Origin: Ignavibacteria bacterium UBA5771
Lineage (GTDB): Bacteria; Bacteroidota; Ignavibacteria; Kapaibacteriales; UBA2268
Length of the DNA: 10,708 bases
Reading direction: 5' to 3'
Assembly: GCA_002418685.1 (NCBI GenBank)
Contig: DIEP01000028.1
Location: forward strand, 1 to 10,708
Positions 1-6,211 of this stretch are shown in pieces. Under the pieces are notes generated by a model. It ran no database searches. It had not been told where the DNA came from and saw nothing but the letters and a program-made list of their open reading frames with translations. The translations under genes were made by a program, and so were the position numbers. The stretch's first letter is position 1. Each line of letters starts with the position of its first letter.

Positions 1-1670
1 TAAACATGGTTGATTCAACTAATCTTGCACGAGGATTAAAACTCACAGTAGAGTTACTTGATTTGGGAATTCCGATGATCATTGTTCTGAATTTCCAAGA
101 TGAATCTCTGCATAGAGGCATAAAAATTAATGATAAATTGCTTTCCAAAAACCTTGGTTGTAAGGTTATTCCAATGCAAGCAAGAGCGGGAAAAGGAATT
201 AATGACTTAGCTCAAACGATTGACCAAATGCTAAATGCTCCTCACACTGCTCCAAAATTCATTAAATATAATCAGAATATTGAGCAACAAATTGCAATTC
301 TTGAAGGAGCAATTAAAGAAAATAACATTAAAATCATCGCCAATCCTCGCTTTTACGCATTCAAAGCAATGGAGAACCCAACTTTCATCCCCGAATTTTC
401 TTCATATTCAATTCAGTCTAAAATAGCTGATATAGAAAAGAGTATTATACAAGAGTTAAATCAGGATCCATACGAGCTAATTTCGCATTATCGACATAAT
501 TTAGCAAATGAAATTGCAAATGATGTGACCGAAATCAGAAGCGATAGGATTCCCTTTCAGGATAAAGCAGACGCATTAATTTCACATCCTATTCTTGGGT
601 ATGGCATTTTAATATTGGTATTAGGTTCGTTTTTTCTGTGCATTTTTTTAGTGGGAAATTCCTTGTCAAAATTATTGGAAATACCACTACTAGCGCTTGG
701 GCAAACATTCGCACCACTTCAAAAGTCATCGCCATTTTTATGGTTCTCAATAAATGGTGCATATCAAGGAATTAATGGAGCAATTGGCATTGTTCTCCCT
801 TATTTTTTGCCATTGGTATTGCTCACTTCGATTATGGAAGAAACGGGCTATATGTCTCGCTTAGTCCTTTTAACTGATGAACTTATGCACAAAATCGGAT
901 TGCATGGCAAATCAATAATACCGTTAATGTTGGGAATTGGTTGTTCTGTGCCTGCATTATATGCCACACGAATGTTAGAAAATCGTCGCGATAGAATAAT
1001 CACAGCAATTTTAATTCCTTTCATCCCCTGTTCCGCTCGTTTGACGGTAATTTTTGCACTTGCTGCTGCATTCACAGGTCCTTTTTGGGCAGTAATAATA
1101 TTTCTTTATATTATGCTCATTATAGGTTTAATGGGAAAAGTCTTTTCGCGAGTAATGCCCGACGATTCAGGTTTGACAATGCAAATTGTGCCTTTGAAGT
1201 TTCCATCCCTCAAAAATTTGTTGATTAAAACTTGGTTAAAAATCAGAAATTTCCTTGGCGACGCCTTGGTGTTCTTGATATTAGGTGGTATCGTACTTGG
1301 ATGGGTTGAGTACTTTAACGTTTCATCAATATTTGATACAATGTTTTCCCCAATAATTTCGGGTCTTTTAGATTTGCCCGAAAAACTTGGCTCAACTCTT
1401 GTATTTGGTTTTTTTAGAAAAGAATTAGTGCTTGTAATGACTTATCAAGCGTTAGGTGTTAGCACTTTGAGTAATTTACCGATGACTGTATCGCAAGTAG
1501 TAATATTTGTTATATTTGTATGCCTTTATTTCCCTTGTTTGTCAACTTTTATTGTATTATGGAAAGAGTTCAAATGGAAAGTTGCAATTTCAAGTGCGGT
1601 ATTTAGTCTACTATTAGCAACGTTTTCGGCTTATCTGTTTAAAATAGTATTAAGCTTTATTTATGTATAA
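1..1670 (+). CDS. feoB: Ferrous iron transport protein B (FeoB), 5' end missing
   Basis: FeoB imports Fe(II) across the inner membrane through a permease domain joined to an N-terminal G-protein domain. The gene is open at the left edge. The ATG at 6 is internal, because the reading frame continues upstream (AAC at 3-5) and the peptide begins mid-domain in the segment matching 'NVVDATNL' of FeoB. About 110 residues carrying the P-loop and DTPG motif must lie outside. Counting from Met at 6: the G4 motif is N29-F-Q-D32, the G5-like loop is near 58-64, and a helical linker runs to about 195. The membrane domain follows, with the first gate motif G312-C313-S-V-P-A, the 'ATRMLENRRDR' and 'CSARL' segments, and the second gate around F470-R-K-E473. 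It ends normally at TAA 1668-1670. The neighbouring DtxR-type gene fits iron control. Identity is very secure. FeoA was not seen as a separate gene and may lie upstream. Confidence 0.96.
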   Translation, partial: NMVDSTNLARGLKLTVELLDLGIPMIIVLNFQDESLHRGIKINDKLLSKNLGCKVIPMQARAGKGINDLAQTIDQMLNAPHTAPKFIKYNQNIEQQIAILEGAIKENNIKIIANPRFYAFKAMENPTFIPEFSSYSIQSKIADIEKSIIQELNQDPYELISHYRHNLANEIANDVTEIRSDRIPFQDKADALISHPILGYGILILVLGSFFLCIFLVGNSLSKLLEIPLLALGQTFAPLQKSSPFLWFSINGAYQGINGAIGIVLPYFLPLVLLTSIMEETGYMSRLVLLTDELMHKIGLHGKSIIPLMLGIGCSVPALYATRMLENRRDRIITAILIPFIPCSARLTVIFALAAAFTGPFWAVIIFLYIMLIIGLMGKVFSRVMPDDSGLTMQIVPLKFPSLKNLLIKTWLKIRNFLGDALVFLILGGIVLGWVEYFNVSSIFDTMFSPIISGLLDLPEKLGSTLVFGFFRKELVLVMTYQALGVSTLSNLPMTVSQVVIFVIFVCLYFPCLSTFIVLWKEFKWKVAISSAVFSLLLATFSAYLFKIVLSFIYV

Positions 1671-1691
1671 ATTATAATTTTTTTATAATTT
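1669..1691. terminator. A/T-only inverted repeat at the feoB stop
   Basis: A perfect 9-bp inverted repeat, AAATTATAA (1669-1677) and TTATAATTT (1683-1691), is separated by five T residues and overlaps the feoB stop codon. It could act as a weak terminator or an operator. However, the stem has no G-C pair and the surrounding DNA is very AT-rich, so chance is a real alternative. Confidence 0.25.
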
Positions 1692-1723
1692 TGTATTATG
1701 GAATTTAGGTGGATATAATTTTG
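1691..1723 (+). promoter_or_regulatory. Candidate promoter of the DtxR-type gene
   Basis: TAATTTTG at 1716-1723 matches the Bacteroidota -7 consensus TAnnTTTG, with a TTG at 1691-1693 placed 22 bases upstream. The same stretch can also be read as a sigma70-type promoter: TTGTAT (1691-1696), a 17-base spacer, then TATAAT (1714-1719). Either reading puts transcription start about 30 bases before the ATG at 1761. A second TAATTTTG lies at 1686-1693. Within the spacer, TTAGGT at 1705-1710 equals one half-site of the DtxR operator consensus, but the other half is not preserved. The region is AT-rich, so this stays a candidate. Confidence 0.4.
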
Positions 1724-1760
1724 TTTTTTAGTAATTAAAAAAATTGATTGAGGTTTTATT

Positions 1761-2447
1761 ATGGAAGAGAAAGAAGCAGTGTTGAGCGAATCTATTCAGA
1801 ATTATCTGAAGACAATAAATAAATTGGAAGACTTAAATGGGGAAGGTAATACATCCGAAATTGCACGCGAATTAAACATATCAAGTGCATCAGTCACAGG
1901 GATGCTTAAACGTCTTGGAGCAATGCGTCTTGTGAATTACAATTCATATAAAGGGGTAACTCTCACACAAGACGGCAAGCGCATTGCACTTGAAGTAATC
2001 CGCCATCATCGTTTGCTTGAATCATATTTGCGAGAATCCCTTGGTTATAAACTTGCACAAGTTCACGATGAAGCGTGTAAATTGGAGCATTATGTGAGCG
2101 AAGAATTCATTACCAAGGTAACCGATATTCTTGGGGATCCCGAATATGATCCTTGTGGACATCCAATTCCTCGTAAAGATGGAGAATTGCCATCCCGCGA
2201 AGAAATACTACTCACAACATTAGAACCAATTGCATATGGAAAGATTGCAAGTATTAAAAATGAAAATAAAGAGCTTTTGAATTATATTGAGGAATCGGGT
2301 TTAATTCCTGGTAAAGAGATCATTTTGCTTGAAAAGTCCCCATATTTCGGACCATTTCGTATCCAAGTTGATAATAGAGAAGTAACAATTGGTTATGAAG
2401 TTGCCAAAATGATTTTCGTTTGCAAAGATTGCCTTAAAAATGCTTAA
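1761..2447 (+). CDS. DtxR/IdeR-family metal-dependent transcriptional repressor with FeoA-like C-terminus
   Basis: This is a predicted cytoplasmic iron(or manganese)-sensing DNA-binding repressor of 228 residues, the usual length of full DtxR/IdeR proteins. A winged helix-turn-helix covers about 8-75 (recognition part near S41-R51) and the metal-binding/dimer domain about 76-145. The C-terminus, about 150-225, resembles the SH3-like FeoA domain ('GLIPGKEI', 'GPFRIQV', 'VTIGYEVA'). Aligned to DtxR with an offset of +4, H83, E87 and H102 match ancillary-site ligands H79, E83 and H98; C106, E109 and H110 match primary-site C102, E105 and H106. The Cys is typical of iron-type members, whereas MntR has an acidic residue there. 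The position of DtxR M10 is N14. The start is supported by GAGG at 1750-1753, seven bases before the ATG. It lies 90 bp after feoB on the same strand, so control of iron uptake is the natural inference. Confidence 0.93.
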   Translation: MEEKEAVLSESIQNYLKTINKLEDLNGEGNTSEIARELNISSASVTGMLKRLGAMRLVNYNSYKGVTLTQDGKRIALEVIRHHRLLESYLRESLGYKLAQVHDEACKLEHYVSEEFITKVTDILGDPEYDPCGHPIPRKDGELPSREEILLTTLEPIAYGKIASIKNENKELLNYIEESGLIPGKEIILLEKSPYFGPFRIQVDNREVTIGYEVAKMIFVCKDCLKNA

Positions 2448-2486
2448 TCCACTTGCATTACAATTTAAGTAGGAAGGTAGGGATAA

Positions 2487-2553
2487 CTCTTATTTCTTAC
2501 GAAGAGGTGTGAGAATAAAAATATTGATTCCGAAGGAAATGAGGCAATTCTCA
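2487..2553 (+). other. Possible structured RNA segment (two hairpins) after the DtxR-type gene
   Basis: This stretch has no gene but several complementary segments. CTCTT (2487-2491) pairs with AAGAG (2502-2506). TGAGAAT (2510-2516) pairs with ATTCTCA (2547-2553), and a small inner stem TTCC/GGAA closes a GAA loop (2528-2538). Together with the stronger hairpin at 2556-2584 they fill most of the 187-bp intergenic gap. I do not recognise a known riboswitch or small RNA class. The strand is a guess, based on the upstream gene. Confidence 0.2.
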
Positions 2554-2555
2554 GC

Positions 2556-2584
2556 AAGTCCTTCACTTTGTGTGTGAGGGACTT
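2556..2584. terminator. 11-bp stem-loop between convergent genes
   Basis: AAGTCCTTCAC (2556-2566) pairs with GTGAGGGACTT (2574-2584) over 11 bp, with one G-T wobble and a 7-base loop. It lies between the convergent ends of the DtxR-type gene (stop at 2447) and the propeller gene (stop at 2635), the expected place for a bidirectional terminator. Neither side shows an immediate T tract, so it is not a textbook intrinsic terminator. It could instead be an RNA 3'-end stabiliser or part of a structured RNA. Confidence 0.4.
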
Positions 2585-2634
2585 CGAGAAAGTTCGATTA
2601 TATCATATTTTAAAAGTTTTCTAGGCACTGATTT

Positions 2635-4254
2635 CTATTTCATCGAGAAAAAGTCAATTGACCATCGCTTATATCGCCATTTATCTAATAAAACCAATCC
2701 ATTATCATCCAAATCCAAACAGTATAAATCCATTAACCTATCATTATTGTTATATGTACCTTCGGAAATTAACCTACCCGTTTTATCATAAATTAGTAAT
2801 ATTATACTTGTTGCGGATTCATTTTCTTTTTTGGAAAATGCCAAGGCAACTTTATCCTTTGTCAGAAATAAATCGTTTAATATTATTAAATCCTTGTCAT
2901 TTTTTTGATATTTCTTCAATATTTCGTTAGTCGGAATCTCTGCAATCATTGAATCATTGTGAAATACTTTAGCTTGTTTTGTTAAATAATCGAATGCAAC
3001 GAATTCACTATAACCGTTCGTCGCATATTTTATTATATTTGGAATATAATTATCATCACCTTCATAGTCAGGGTTAAATGATTTATATTTGAAAAATTTT
3101 GTCATTGTCCAATCTTTTGTATTCAATTTTGTGAATTCATAATCAGATTTTTTATATCTTGCATTGAGAGTATCTTCTTTGCCAAGAATTATATATCTAC
3201 ACAATAATTCATTTTGTGAAAATGGCTTGCATTCTATAAGATGTATTGGGGAAAGACTCATTAATAAATTTTCATTTCCCACCAATTCAAATTTTCCATT
3301 TGAATATTTGAACCAATGATCACTTTGCGTAACGAACCATTTATTTGTCCGATGCAAATTATAATATGTCCCCCACAAGAGTGCAATTGCTACAGTATCA
3401 GTCCCGTTAATAAAGAAATCTTGATAATCTACTAATTCATTTTTCAGTGAATCAAGCCGTTGCCATATATTTCCTATAACTTTTGCTACTGAATCATTCA
3501 TATTTGAAGCATTTATGATATTTTGGGGATTAGAAATATCGGGAATATTTTTAGCAAAGTAATGTTTGAATTCGAAGGGAGGATTTATAATTTTAACTAT
3601 ATTACCCGTAGTCGTCGAGTATTTTAATATTCGATTCAATGTCAAGTCGCAAAACATTAATGTTTGTTGATCTTTTTGGTAATATGGACGAGTATTATTG
3701 CTTATAATAATTGAATCATTTTCTATTAACTTAATAGATTGACTTAAGTTGATTGGATTGACAGAATTCCTTTGGACAGGCAAATAATCAGTTAAATTTA
3801 TAGCTGCTTGTTTATCAAAATTCGCTTTTTGGATTAAGACTTTACCTTCCTGATCTATTATAGTCAAATTACTTCGATTATCATTGCTCACTATATTGTG
3901 ATTTTTAAAATAATGAATAGTATCTAATGCAAAAAGTGTAATAAATTTTTTCTTATAAATAATATCTTCTTCAGGTATTTCTGATTCGAGTATTGTTATT
4001 ACATTCGCATCCAGATTAAGATTATTAGCTGAACGTGCATACGAATTTACCCAAGGGATTACACCGCAACTCATACAAGATCCTTCTGATATCCAAAAAA
4101 TCATTGTAGGTTTGGTAGAATCAAATTCAGCAGATGGATTCTGGCTGAAAAAGTTCTTGATATTATTTACATTTATTTTTTCAATTGGTTTGCAATAAAT
4201 ATTTGCATTTACGAATAGAATGAAAAGAGAAATATACAATAACGATTTTTTCAT
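2635..4254 (-). CDS. Exported protein: thioredoxin-like domain plus probable beta-propeller
   Basis: A 539-residue protein with an N-terminal signal sequence (K2-K3, then hydrophobic residues 5-17, cleavage near 17-21). A Cys at 21 exists, but 'NIYC' is a poor lipobox, so a periplasmic form is more likely than a lipoprotein. Residues about 45-160 look like a thioredoxin/TlpA fold: a beta strand 'TMIFWIS' leads into C60-M-S-C63, followed by a helix and later 'NLTIIDQEGKVL'. From about 168 onward, strand-rich repeats such as 'DSIIISN', 'MFCDLTLNRILKYS' and 'IILLIYDKTGRLIS' resemble 6-bladed propeller (NHL/TolB-like) proteins common in Bacteroidota. I did not find a precise named family. It is a single-gene unit, convergent with the DtxR-type gene. 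A role in periplasmic thiol redox or envelope sensing is only inference. The ATG at 4252-4254 has a weak AAGAA upstream and suits the signal peptide. Confidence 0.8.
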   Translation of the reverse strand: MKKSLLYISLFILFVNANIYCKPIEKINVNNIKNFFSQNPSAEFDSTKPTMIFWISEGSCMSCGVIPWVNSYARSANNLNLDANVITILESEIPEEDIIYKKKFITLFALDTIHYFKNHNIVSNDNRSNLTIIDQEGKVLIQKANFDKQAAINLTDYLPVQRNSVNPINLSQSIKLIENDSIIISNNTRPYYQKDQQTLMFCDLTLNRILKYSTTTGNIVKIINPPFEFKHYFAKNIPDISNPQNIINASNMNDSVAKVIGNIWQRLDSLKNELVDYQDFFINGTDTVAIALLWGTYYNLHRTNKWFVTQSDHWFKYSNGKFELVGNENLLMSLSPIHLIECKPFSQNELLCRYIILGKEDTLNARYKKSDYEFTKLNTKDWTMTKFFKYKSFNPDYEGDDNYIPNIIKYATNGYSEFVAFDYLTKQAKVFHNDSMIAEIPTNEILKKYQKNDKDLIILNDLFLTKDKVALAFSKKENESATSIILLIYDKTGRLISEGTYNNNDRLMDLYCLDLDDNGLVLLDKWRYKRWSIDFFSMK

Positions 4255-4320
4255 ATTATTCTTAAATTTTTATTTTTAATAATTTTTAAATATAGGGAAT
4301 TCAAGGGAAATGCATTACAG

Positions 4321-4342
4321 GTTAAATAAAAAATAATTTAAC
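4321..4342. promoter_or_regulatory. Inverted repeat upstream of the propeller gene
   Basis: GTTAAAT (4321-4327) and ATTTAAC (4336-4342) form a perfect 7-bp inverted repeat with an 8-base A-rich spacer, 67-88 bp upstream of the propeller gene start at 4254. The size and place fit an operator, but the AT-rich background makes chance likely. No clear TAnnTTTG element was found before this gene. Confidence 0.2.
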
Positions 4343-4441
4343 AATTTTGTAATATTTCTAAATGCAATTTAAGAAAAAAATAGTAATATGCTCACAATTC
4401 TGAAAAGACAAATGAAAAAAGGAGGATACAATTTATTGAGA

Positions 4442-4466
4442 AAGCAATAGCCAGAAGTAATTGCTT
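4442..4466 (-). terminator. Hairpin after the HD-hydrolase gene
   Basis: AAGCAAT (4442-4448) pairs with ATTGCTT (4460-4466) in a 7-bp perfect stem with an 11-base loop, starting 16 bases beyond the stop codon of the minus-strand HD gene. It is a reasonable site for a transcript end. The minus-strand sequence after the stem (TTCTC...) is only briefly pyrimidine-rich and has no proper T run. Confidence 0.3.
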
Positions 4467-4482
4467 CCAATTTATAATTCCA

Positions 4483-5058
4483 TTATAATCCAATTTTATC
4501 AGCAACTTCTTGCATACCCTTGATTGATTCAGCAATTAACTCGTCTAATGGCATCCCAAGCTTTTCGGCACCGATCTGAATCACTTCTCGATTTACTCCA
4601 CTTGCAAATTGCTTTTCCTTCCATTTCTTTTTGACTGATTTGACTTCTACTTCTGCGAGCTTTTTGGAGGGACGGACAAGTGTAACTGCTGTAATTAACC
4701 CTGTCAGTTCATCAATCGCATAAAGTGTCTTTTCAAGCAAACTTTGAGGCTCAACGTCAGTTGTAAATCCATAAGCATGCGAAAGGATTGCCCTAATCCA
4801 TTCGCTGTTCCAATTATGTTCCTCAAGTATTTTCTTTGTCATTGCGCAGTGCTGGTCGGGATATTTTTCATAATCCAAATCATGCACGAGCCCAATGATA
4901 CCCCATTTTTCCTCGTCTTCGCCATTCAAACGAGCGAAATGTCTCATCACAGATTCCACTGATAAAGCATGATTAATTAGCGATTGCGATTGATTATATT
5001 CAAGAAGCAAAGCCCATGCTTCTTCCCGAGTTGGTATTTTGCCGTAATTTTCTTCCAT
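4483..5058 (-). CDS. HD-superfamily hydrolase (predicted metal-dependent phosphohydrolase)
   Basis: A 191-residue cytoplasmic protein carrying the full HD signature: H30 ('INHALSV'), H59-D60 ('GLVHDLDYEKYP'), H94 ('ILSHAYG') and D116 ('AIDELTG'). These residues usually bind one or two divalent metals and hydrolyse phosphate esters of nucleotides or similar compounds. The overall pattern resembles the small 'predicted hydrolase, HD superfamily' group (COG2316-like); there is no RelA/SpoT or GGDEF partner domain. The C-terminal third is a charged helical region. The start follows the upstream stop codon by 3 bases, so it is very likely co-transcribed and perhaps translationally coupled with the eIF2B-like gene. 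A weak GAGTGA precedes the ATG. The substrate cannot be told from the sequence. Family assignment is firm, function open. Confidence 0.9.
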   Translation of the reverse strand: MEENYGKIPTREEAWALLLEYNQSQSLINHALSVESVMRHFARLNGEDEEKWGIIGLVHDLDYEKYPDQHCAMTKKILEEHNWNSEWIRAILSHAYGFTTDVEPQSLLEKTLYAIDELTGLITAVTLVRPSKKLAEVEVKSVKKKWKEKQFASGVNREVIQIGAEKLGMPLDELIAESIKGMQEVADKIGL

Positions 5059-5061
5059 ATT

Positions 5062-5823
5062 TCACTCTGTAATTATTTTTGTAATATATTTTATCGGAAT
5101 TTTATCGAACCCTTCTTCTATTTCTATATCATCAGTAAACTTCAATTTTTCAGCAATCGAATAAAACGGATGATTCCCTCCTAGATTTTCTGCAAGCAAA
5201 AGCGAGGGAGTACCATTTATAATGTGATTATTATCAATAACAGCATCAGCCCCAATCATTCCCAAATCAATGCAATTCATATTAAAAGCAATTTCCGATT
5301 GCTCAATATAACGAATTGCAATTGGACTGCTCGCAAAATCTGTTTTGTATTTCGCAGAGACATCTTTATTTTTAAAAATTGATTTAACGACGAAAAGCTG
5401 AATAGATATGTTTTTAGAAAAATACAATAGAATTTCCCTAATATTGCTGCTATATGAGCAAGTTATTATACGATATAATTTTTTCTCGTTAAAGATTTCT
5501 ATTCTTGCATTTTCTATAATTTTATTTAGAACGCTTTTGAATTCGTATTCAAAATTTTGCAATTTAATGTTCAGTTCCATCATTGTTTTTGCATCAGCAA
5601 TCATTTCTTGAAGAATTGAGGTTTGATTTTTTATGATTGCCATTGACTTCTTTTTGGAAGATATTGCCTGCAAGTATTCGCTCAGATCAGCTTTCCAATC
5701 ATTGTTTGATGCAGTATTTAAAAATTCATGAACAAAAGAAAATACTTTCGAAGCTATTTCCCTGCTTCCACTCTCGAAATCGAAGATGATGCCGTTTAGT
5801 TTTTCTTGAATCACATTTGACAT
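5062..5823 (-). CDS. eIF2B alpha/beta/delta-family protein (isomerase-like fold)
   Basis: A 253-residue protein of the superfamily that includes archaeal aIF2B, methylthioribose-1-phosphate isomerase (MtnA) and ribose-1,5-bisphosphate isomerase. The N-terminal half (about 1-105) is helical. The C-terminal Rossmann-like half shows 'ITCSYSSN' (T121-C122-S123-Y-S-S) and the family signature G191-A-D193-A-V, then N203-G-T205 and H218-P-F220. D193 matches the catalytic Asp of the isomerases. In those enzymes the catalytic Cys sits where this protein has S123, as in non-catalytic eIF2B-type members; C122 is one residue early. The usual 'NK-GT' is reduced to 'NGT'. It is shorter than MtnA (about 340-370). 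Isomerase activity is therefore doubtful; a regulatory or sugar-phosphate/nucleotide-binding role is inference. It is followed at 3 bases by the HD hydrolase gene. No Shine-Dalgarno sequence is visible before its ATG. Confidence 0.78.
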   Translation of the reverse strand: MSNVIQEKLNGIIFDFESGSREIASKVFSFVHEFLNTASNNDWKADLSEYLQAISSKKKSMAIIKNQTSILQEMIADAKTMMELNIKLQNFEYEFKSVLNKIIENARIEIFNEKKLYRIITCSYSSNIREILLYFSKNISIQLFVVKSIFKNKDVSAKYKTDFASSPIAIRYIEQSEIAFNMNCIDLGMIGADAVIDNNHIINGTPSLLLAENLGGNHPFYSIAEKLKFTDDIEIEEGFDKIPIKYITKIITE

Positions 5824-5906
5824 ATTTATAATTTAAGAAAAAAAATGATAAAAAAGAAGAAGTTTAATTAGAAATCAGGATTGATTATGCTTTTAGAGGA
5901 AATTTG

Positions 5907-5980
5907 CGGGGCCGAAGAGACTCGAACTCTCGACCTCCTGCGTGACAGGCAGGCATTCTAACCAGCTGAACTACAGCCCC
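5907..5980 (-). tRNA. tRNA-Asp (anticodon GTC)
   Basis: The minus strand folds as a full cloverleaf of 74 bases. The acceptor stem is GGGGCTG with CGGCCCC (one U-G wobble) and the D arm is GTTC/GAAT. The anticodon stem CCTGC/GCAGG holds loop CTGTCAC, with GTC complementary to 5944-5946. A 5-base variable loop is followed by T arm GAGAG-TTCGAGT-CTCTT. The discriminator is G at 5907. The next bases are CAA, so the CCA end is not encoded and must be added by the CCA enzyme. It lies 83 bp upstream of the eIF2B-like gene on the same strand, and no clear terminator separates them. Confidence 0.97.
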
Positions 5981-5999
5981 GTTTCAATTTTCAAGAATA

Positions 6000-6034
6000 C
6001 AAAATTAAGAAAAAAAATTGAAATAGAATTACAA
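6000..6034 (-). promoter_or_regulatory. Candidate promoter of tRNA-Asp
   Basis: On the minus strand an exact TAATTTTG (complement of 6000-6007) matches the -7 element TAnnTTTG and lies 19 bases before the first tRNA base. A TTG (complement of 6032-6034) is 24 bases further upstream, slightly longer than the usual spacing. A second TAATTTTG occurs at 6032-6039. The position suits a short tRNA leader, but AT richness lowers confidence. Confidence 0.35.
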
Positions 6035-6139
6035 AATTAAAAAATAATTGAAAATTTATTGATTCCACACAGTGATGTTCCGGTAGCTGCTAATGTAGGG
6101 TTGTATCATATTCATTGCTTGTAATTAAGATATAATTGA

Positions 6140-6156
6140 AAATTGACGTTCAATTT
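6140..6156. repeat. Small inverted repeat downstream of cstA
   Basis: AAATTGA (6140-6146) and TCAATTT (6150-6156) form a 7-bp perfect stem around CGT. It lies in the 231-bp gap between the tRNA and cstA. No gene was found in this gap. The portion at about 6061-6130 is visibly richer in G and C than its flanks but encodes nothing recognisable. The repeat may contribute to cstA transcript ending; support is weak. Confidence 0.2.
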
Positions 6157-6186
6157 CATTGCATAGATGGGATACGAACGCTCCTT

Positions 6187-6211
6187 TTTCCCCTCTTAAA
6201 AAGAGGGGAAA
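6187..6211 (-). terminator. GC-rich palindromic hairpin abutting the cstA stop
   Basis: TTTCCCCTCTT (6187-6197) and AAGAGGGGAAA (6201-6211) form a perfect 11-bp stem with a 3-base loop, ending at the base next to the cstA stop codon (6212-6214). It is the most stable hairpin in the window and the natural transcription end for cstA. On the minus strand the bases after the stem are AAGGAG, not T, so if it works it is a non-canonical terminator or an RNA-end protector. Similar CCCCTCTT-AAGAGGGG palindromes occur as dispersed repeats in some bacteria, so it may also be a repeat copy. Confidence 0.5.

Noticed and set aside
848..1075. Minus-strand open frame within feoB
   Set aside because: It lies wholly opposite the conserved FeoB gate region, and its peptide has no recognisable domain or ribosome binding site.
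2448..2634. Known riboswitch (TPP, cobalamin, c-di-GMP, Mn)
   Set aside because: None of the conserved core motifs of these classes could be recognised, and no gene follows on the plus strand.
2570..2930. Plus-strand open frames over the 3' end of the propeller gene
   Set aside because: They are antisense to a well-formed gene, start in a hairpin and show no family features.
4388..4482. Small gene in the frame reading through 4438-4488 on the plus strand
   Set aside because: It lacks an ATG or GTG start, is short and has no homology signal.
5907..5980. tRNA-Asp as an integration site of a mobile element
   Set aside because: No integrase, direct repeat of the tRNA end or foreign-looking genes were seen on either side.
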